From: Bacteroidota bacterium
GTDB taxonomy: Bacteria > Bacteroidota > Bacteroidia > Chitinophagales > LD1
Assembly: GCA_026391075.1 (NCBI GenBank)
Contig: JAPLES010000007.1
Location: 30,233-94,232, forward strand
DNA: 64,000 nt
Direction: 5' to 3'
Every line of letters begins with the position of its first letter. The stretch's first letter is position 1. The notes below the pieces were generated by a model. That model saw nothing but the letters and a program-made list of their open reading frames with translations. It was not told where the DNA came from and did no database searches. This document shows, in pieces, positions 58,934 through 64,000 of the stretch. The translations under genes and the position numbers were made by a program.

Positions 58934-58954
58934 TCTTCCTTAACCTCTTTTTTG

Positions 58955-58986
58955 CAAACCCCGCTTCAGCAATGTAGCGGGGTTTG
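58955..58986 (+). terminator. Terminator hairpin
   Basis: caaaccccgcttcagcaatgtagcggggtttg. Confidence 0.8.
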
Positions 58987-59079
58987 TTATTTAAAACCCA
59001 TATCCTTCAAATTTTATCACCTTTGTAAAATATTCTTTTTGTCAGCGCGTCTTACTCTTATACCCTGAAAAAAAGAAGT

Positions 59080-59667
59080 ATGGTAACTACCTTAAGCATT
59101 TCAATGGCCGACATTCAGAATGATTCAATTCGCGAAGCTGTAAACAAGGAAAGCAGACGTTTGCTTGAGTTTATACGGAAGCGTGTTCCTACACAGGAAG
59201 ATGCGGAAGATGTTCTTCAGGATGTTTTTTATGAGTTGATAAACACTTACCGTTTGATGAAACCTGTAGAGCAATTAGCTTCATGGATGTTTACAGTGGC
59301 GCGCAATAAAATTACTGACCGCTATCGTAAAAAGAAACCTACTTTACTAGAAGATCACTTTGCCATTCGTGCTGGCGATGATGGAGATCGTTTAGATATT
59401 TCAGATTTTTTGCCGTCAAACACCAACTCGCCAGATACAGACATGATGCGAGAAGCAATTATGACGAGTCTTGTGAATGCCTTAGATGAACTACCTAAAG
59501 AACAGCGCGATGTATTTGTTATGCATGAAGTAGAAGACAAAAGCTTTCAGGAAATTTCGGAAATAACCGGAGCGAACGTGAATACACTTTTATCACGCAA
59601 AAGATATGCAGTGCTGTTTCTACGCGAACGAATGCAGAATTTATATGACGACTTGTTGACGAGCTAA
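59080..59667 (+). CDS. RNA polymerase sigma factor, ECF/sigma-70 family
   Basis: RVPTQEDAEDVLQDVFYELINTYRLMKPVEQLASWMFTVARNKITDRYRKKK; LPKEQRDVFVMHEVEDKSFQEISEITGANVNTLLSRKRYAVLFLR. Confidence 0.94.
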   Translation: MVTTLSISMADIQNDSIREAVNKESRRLLEFIRKRVPTQEDAEDVLQDVFYELINTYRLMKPVEQLASWMFTVARNKITDRYRKKKPTLLEDHFAIRAGDDGDRLDISDFLPSNTNSPDTDMMREAIMTSLVNALDELPKEQRDVFVMHEVEDKSFQEISEITGANVNTLLSRKRYAVLFLRERMQNLYDDLLTS

Positions 59668-59755
59668 ACCTGCCTGCCGGTAGGCTGGCTTTGAACCTGT
59701 GAAGCATTCATCATCGTTATGAATTGGACTTATTAAAAACACTAAAACATTATTT

Positions 59756-60085
59756 ATGAAATGGATTTTACGCGGACTCGGAATTTGTGCAGTCGTTGTA
59801 TTGGCTTTCTTTTTATTTGGCTACGTAACCATGTATTTGTGGAACTGGCTAATCGTTTACCTGTTTCATCTTCCTGCTATTGATTTTAAAATGGCAATCG
59901 GCTTAGTCGTGCTTTCCAAGCTTTTATTCGGTGGAATAAAAATGAACCACAGTGGTGGTGGATGGGGTAAGCGCAAAATGTGGAAAGCGAAATGGGAAAG
60001 CATGAGCGAAGAAGACCGCAATAAATTTCAAAGCGAATTTGCAGAACGTTGCAAAATGAAATGGGGCAAAAAAATGGATTGTTGA
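59756..60085 (+). CDS. Small membrane protein downstream of ECF sigma factor
   Basis: Two hydrophobic segments then a charged tail MWKAKWESMSEEDRNKFQSEFAERCKMKWGKK. Confidence 0.65.
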   Translation: MKWILRGLGICAVVVLAFFLFGYVTMYLWNWLIVYLFHLPAIDFKMAIGLVVLSKLLFGGIKMNHSGGGWGKRKMWKAKWESMSEEDRNKFQSEFAERCKMKWGKKMDC

Positions 60086-60103
60086 AATAACGGATGATTG
60101 TAT

Positions 60104-60152
60104 AAAACACAAGAGGCATTCTTCTTTCGAAGAATGCCTCTTGTGTTTTTTT
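60104..60152. terminator. Strong bidirectional-looking terminator
   Basis: aaaacacaagaggcattcttctttcgaagaatgcctcttgtgtttt. Confidence 0.88.
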
Positions 60153-60181
60153 GCGTAATGGTGATTCATTGCACTTCATTT

Positions 60182-60213
60182 TCAAATTCTCACATTTTCG
60201 AATTTCCGAATTG
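60182..60213. repeat. Solo 4 x 8-bp word array (solo 3), next to the P450 stop codon
   Basis: tcaaattc-tcacattt-tcgaattt-ccgaattg. Confidence 0.65.
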
Positions 60214-60217
60214 GCAG

Positions 60218-61585
60218 TTAACGCTTTTCTACCTTCATCATCATTCCATACTTAGGTCGTAGCGTAATCAACGGTTCGGGTTCAACAGGAAAATTTTCTT
60301 TCAACCGAAACTTGTATTTGCGATACATCAGTATCAGAATAATCTGCATTTCCATAATTGCAAAATTGTTTCCTATGCAAAGGCGCGGACCTCCGCCAAA
60401 CGGAAAGTAAACGTAACGGTCAATATTGTTTTTCAGTTCAGGAGCAAAGCGCTCGGGTTTAAACTTCAACGGCTCATCCCAATACTTTTCACTGTGATGG
60501 AAATACCAAATTGGCATTAAGACATTGGTCATTTTTTTAATCCTGTATCCACCAATTTCATCTTCTTCGGTATTTCTCCTGCCCACAATCCATGCCGGTG
60601 GAAACAAACGCATACTCTCATCAATTACCTGGCGCACATATTGAAAACCAAGAACATTTTGGAAGTTGAGTTCAACTCCTGCATCTAACTTCTCGTCAAT
60701 TTCCTTAATCATCTTTGCTTCAGCTTCTGGGTTCTGCGAGAGCAAATAAAGCGTCCATGCCATTGCGTTAGCAGTAGTTTCATTACCCGCAATAAAAATG
60801 GTCATTACTTCATCGCGAAGTTGTTTGTTATCCATCGCTTCGCCTGTTTCTTCGTCCCGCGCATCAAGCAACATCGAAAGCAAATCGCTTTTCGAAATAC
60901 CTTCCTTTCGTCTCTTATCAATAATGTCGAAAATGATTTTGTCGAGAATCTTTATCGCCTTGCGCTCCTTCACATTTGCTGGAGTCGGAAACAGCGGTGG
61001 AAAGCGAATAGGGGCATTCAACTTATCTGTTGCATACTGATTCAACAACGTAATCTGACGGCTTATTAGGTCAGCTTTATCCTCAACGCCATTACTAAAA
61101 ATAGCTTCCGAAATAATTTCCAAAGTGAGGTTGGTCATTTGCGGTGCCACATCATAGTACTCCCCGCTCTCCGCTTTCGACTTCATGCTATCTACTTCAT
61201 TCTGTGCTCGTCTCACCATCATAGCGGTAAGGTCAGCCAGTTTCTGCTTATGAAACGCAAGTTGTGCTAATCTGCGTTGCTTCTTCCAAAACTCTCCTTC
61301 GCTGGTAAGCAATCCATTACCCAATAAAAGTTTGAGCATATCATAAGCCAGACTCTTTTGATAGTTCTTGTTGTTGTCAACCAGAACATATTTAGCGTAT
61401 TCAGGTTTGGCAGCTATTACCAAGCGTGTTAGTGGGAGAGAGAGAGAAAAAATCTCTCCATACTTTGCAATTAAATCGGGCATTACCATATGTGCGTTCT
61501 CGCGCAGTAAATAGCCACTACCAAACAGCCAGTGCTTTTCCTTAGGAAATGGCGGGACAGTTTTTTTTGCTTCTAAAGTTTCCAT
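60218..61585 (-). CDS. Cytochrome P450
   Basis: AGNETTANAMAWTLYLL, ESMRLFPPAW (ExxR), FPFGGGPRLCIGNNFA heme motif. Confidence 0.96.
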   Translation of the reverse strand: METLEAKKTVPPFPKEKHWLFGSGYLLRENAHMVMPDLIAKYGEIFSLSLPLTRLVIAAKPEYAKYVLVDNNKNYQKSLAYDMLKLLLGNGLLTSEGEFWKKQRRLAQLAFHKQKLADLTAMMVRRAQNEVDSMKSKAESGEYYDVAPQMTNLTLEIISEAIFSNGVEDKADLISRQITLLNQYATDKLNAPIRFPPLFPTPANVKERKAIKILDKIIFDIIDKRRKEGISKSDLLSMLLDARDEETGEAMDNKQLRDEVMTIFIAGNETTANAMAWTLYLLSQNPEAEAKMIKEIDEKLDAGVELNFQNVLGFQYVRQVIDESMRLFPPAWIVGRRNTEEDEIGGYRIKKMTNVLMPIWYFHHSEKYWDEPLKFKPERFAPELKNNIDRYVYFPFGGGPRLCIGNNFAIMEMQIILILMYRKYKFRLKENFPVEPEPLITLRPKYGMMMKVEKR

Positions 61586-61662
61586 ATAATTTCTCTTTCT
61601 GTTTTACTGAGTGTAAAGATGCTTATAAATCTTTCAAGAGAGTTATCTTAATTACAGAAATA

Positions 61663-61692
61663 AAAAAACCCATTCATTGCTGAATGGGTTTT
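61663..61692 (-). terminator. Terminator downstream of rplQ
   Basis: aaaaaacccattcattgctgaatgggtttt. Confidence 0.8.
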
Positions 61693-61708
61693 CATTTTAT
61701 CCTTTGGC

Positions 61709-62191
61709 TTATTCTTCAGCCGGTTTCTCTTCTGTAGTTTTCTTAGCAGTAGCTTTTTTAGTTGTTCCTGCTCTTCTTGTTTTCTTCTTCGGCTCTGCAG
61801 TTTTACCGGCATTTTTATTTTGAGTATAGAGGTCGTTGAAATCTACCAACTCAATCATTGCCATTTCAGCAGAATCACCAGCACGGAAACCAGTCTTGAT
61901 AACGCGTGTGTAACCACCCGGGCGGTTGCCTACTTTACCACCTACTGTTCCAAACAATTCAGTAATGCTTTCTTTATCGCGAAGTAAACTGAACACCAAT
62001 CTGCGATTGTGTGTAGTGTTTTCTTTGCTACGAGAAATAATCGGTTCAACATAGCCTCTCAAAGCTTTCGCTTTAGCAAGGGTAGTGAAGATTCTCTTGT
62101 GCTGAATCAATGAAATAGCCAAGTTCATCATCAACGCGTGACGATGTGCTGTCTTTCTGCCTAAGTTATTTACCTTATCTCCGTGTCTCAT
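61709..62191 (-). CDS. rplQ: 50S ribosomal protein L17
   Basis: [52 protein letters not shown]. Confidence 0.97.
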   Translation of the reverse strand: MRHGDKVNNLGRKTAHRHALMMNLAISLIQHKRIFTTLAKAKALRGYVEPIISRSKENTTHNRRLVFSLLRDKESITELFGTVGGKVGNRPGGYTRVIKTGFRAGDSAEMAMIELVDFNDLYTQNKNAGKTAEPKKKTRRAGTTKKATAKKTTEEKPAEE

Positions 62192-62226
62192 TGCTTTATA
62201 TTTTTAATACTAATTACTACTGCTAT

Positions 62227-63213
62227 TTATTGCTCGTCTAATTTGAACTTAGCTAAGTCCATTCCAAAGCCCAATCCCTTTTCAATCAACAACGCTTCAA
62301 TTTCCACCAATGATTTCTTACCAAAGTTGCGGAATTTCAAAAGGTCGTTTGTGTTGAACTGAACCAACATTTCCAACGAATCGATTTTTGCTGCTTTCAA
62401 GCAATTGAATGCACGAACCGAAAGGTCTAAATCTTCCAATGGCGTTTTCAAAAGTTTGCGCATGTGCAATACGTGCTCGTCAACCATTTCAGTTTCACCT
62501 GATGATGGAGTATCAAAAGAAATATGCTCATCTGTAATCAACATCAAGTGCTGAATCAAAATGCGTGATGCATCTTTCACCGCTTCTTCCGGATGAATAG
62601 TTCCATCAGTAGAAACTTCTAAAACTAATTTTTCGAAGTCAACGCGTTGTTCAACGCGAAAAGGTTCAACAGAATATTTTACGTTTTTGATAGGCGTGTA
62701 AATAGCATCAATTGGAATGTATCCAATTGCATGTTCTTTTGAGTTTTCGTCAGCAGCTACGTATCCGCGACCTTTGCTTATAGTCAATTCAATTTCCAAA
62801 TTTACGTGACCTTCCATATTGCACAAAACCAATTCAGGATTCATTACCTGATAAACGTTAGTATGCTTTTCAATATGCTCAGCCTTAAATTGCGGTTGAT
62901 TCTTCAACGCTATATAAATTTTGTCAGCAGCTGTTTCATCATCCATCACCTTCTTCAAACGAACTTGCTTCAAGTTAAGCACTAATTCAGTTACATCTTC
63001 CAACACACCCTTGATGGTAGAAAACTCATGGTCAATTCCCGAAATTTTAATACCGCTGATAGCATAACCTTCAAGCGATGAAAGAAGAACTCTGCGAAGT
63101 GCATTACCTACAGTTACTCCAAAGCCGGGTTCGAGGGGTTTAAATTCAAAAGTGCCTTCGAAATCAGTTGCTTTTTGAAGAGTAATCTTATCGGGTTTTT
63201 GAAAAGTAAGCAT
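62227..63213 (-). CDS. rpoA: DNA-directed RNA polymerase subunit alpha
   Basis: FKPLEPGFGVTVGNALRRVLLSSLEGYAI; alpha-CTD LDLSVRAFNCLKAAKI. Confidence 0.98.
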   Translation of the reverse strand: MLTFQKPDKITLQKATDFEGTFEFKPLEPGFGVTVGNALRRVLLSSLEGYAISGIKISGIDHEFSTIKGVLEDVTELVLNLKQVRLKKVMDDETAADKIYIALKNQPQFKAEHIEKHTNVYQVMNPELVLCNMEGHVNLEIELTISKGRGYVAADENSKEHAIGYIPIDAIYTPIKNVKYSVEPFRVEQRVDFEKLVLEVSTDGTIHPEEAVKDASRILIQHLMLITDEHISFDTPSSGETEMVDEHVLHMRKLLKTPLEDLDLSVRAFNCLKAAKIDSLEMLVQFNTNDLLKFRNFGKKSLVEIEALLIEKGLGFGMDLAKFKLDEQ

Positions 63214-63285
63214 GTATAGTTGTTTTAGATTTTTGAAATGAATATTTTAAAACGGCTTTGCCGAAAACGAATTCGGCAAAGTTTA

Positions 63286-63891
63286 TTACTTAGAATACAA
63301 CTCGACAATCAACTGCTCGTTGATGTTCTCCGGTATATTTTCTCTTTCCGGAAAATCAACAAAGGTTCCTTCTACATTTTTTTCATCTACTACTAACCAG
63401 TTGAATCTCTTTCCTTGTCTGCCAATAGAATCCTGCACTACAGTCAGGTTCTTTGAACGCTCACGTAAACCTACTTTATCGCCTGCTTTCAACGTGAAAG
63501 ATGGAACACCTACTACATCACCATTTACTGTAACGTGGTTGTGAATTACTAACTGACGAGCCTGTGCACGTGAAGCAGCAAAGCCCAAGCGGTAAAGCGT
63601 ATTATCTAATCTCGCTTCCAAAAGTTTCAACAGGTTTTCACCGGTAACACCTTTTTTTCGTGCTGCTTTTTCAAACAAATTTCTGAACTGGCGCTCAAGC
63701 AAACCATAAGTATATTTTGCCTTTTGCTTTTCCTGCAACTGAACCGAATATTCCGATGCAGTCTTTCTCTTCTTAGCCATTCCGTGTTGTCCCGGTGGAT
63801 AGCTTCTCTTATCGAAATATTTATCGGGTCCGAAAATAGCTTCGCCAAACTTGCGGGAAATTCTTGTTGTAGGTCCTGTATATCTTGCCAT
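63286..63891 (-). CDS. rpsD: 30S ribosomal protein S4
   Basis: [37 protein letters not shown]. Confidence 0.98.
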   Translation of the reverse strand: MARYTGPTTRISRKFGEAIFGPDKYFDKRSYPPGQHGMAKKRKTASEYSVQLQEKQKAKYTYGLLERQFRNLFEKAARKKGVTGENLLKLLEARLDNTLYRLGFAASRAQARQLVIHNHVTVNGDVVGVPSFTLKAGDKVGLRERSKNLTVVQDSIGRQGKRFNWLVVDEKNVEGTFVDFPERENIPENINEQLIVELYSK

Positions 63892-63928
63892 AACTTATTC
63901 TTCTTAGTTTCTTGTTTCGTAATTTTGA

Positions 63929-64000
63929 CTACACTCTTCTTTTCTTCGGTGGACGACAACCGTTGTGAGGAATTGGAGTAGTATCATTAATAATAGTTAC
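63929..64000 (-). CDS. rpsK: 30S ribosomal protein S11, C-terminal part (truncated at window edge)
   Basis: Reverse complement reads VTIINDTTPIPHNGCRPPKKRRV*. Confidence 0.95.
   Translation of the reverse strand, partial: VTIINDTTPIPHNGCRPPKKRRV

Noticed and set aside
1-64000. tRNA genes
   Set aside because: No T-arm-like GGTTCGA context with a plausible cloverleaf was recognised in the intergenic gaps; a covariance search would be decisive.

Overview
Chromosomal window from a member of the Bacteroidota: Bacteroidota-type genes, T9SS C-terminal sorting domains, and TAnnTTTG-type promoter candidates. It lies between two minus-strand ribosomal loci. The left end has rpsL-rpsG-fusA (fusA truncated by the window). 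The right end has rpsK-rpsD-rpoA-rplQ (rpsK truncated). Most genes are housekeeping: NAD salvage, pyrH/frr, fabD, folE, queA, apt, tsf/rpsB/rpsI/rplM, plus a surface-glycan/glycosyltransferase cluster at about 26-34 kb and two small toxin-antitoxin-like modules. The unusual signal is in repeats and boundaries. (1) Two S23/IVS-type four-helix-bundle genes (6500-6859 and 8727-9101) sit between housekeeping genes. They are bounded by arrays of 8-bp words (four consecutive 8-mers) that abut neighbouring stop and start codons. Three further solo arrays with the same 4 x 8-bp layout occur at other gene boundaries, and a 7-bp-word relative is inserted in frame in the alpha/beta linker of a dehydrogenase E1 fusion. 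(2) A family of short palindromic repeats (CTCTCC...GGAGAG / CTCCCC...GGGGAG) is inserted in frame in at least five proteins and also occurs between genes; several copies carry a second palindrome family nested in the loop. (3) Two otherwise intact ORFs are each cut by a single in-frame stop (DUF3368-like toxin; secreted protein at 58.4 kb). No tRNA, rRNA, CRISPR array or phage was recognised. All calls come from reading the sequence and supplied ORFs; no database searches were run.
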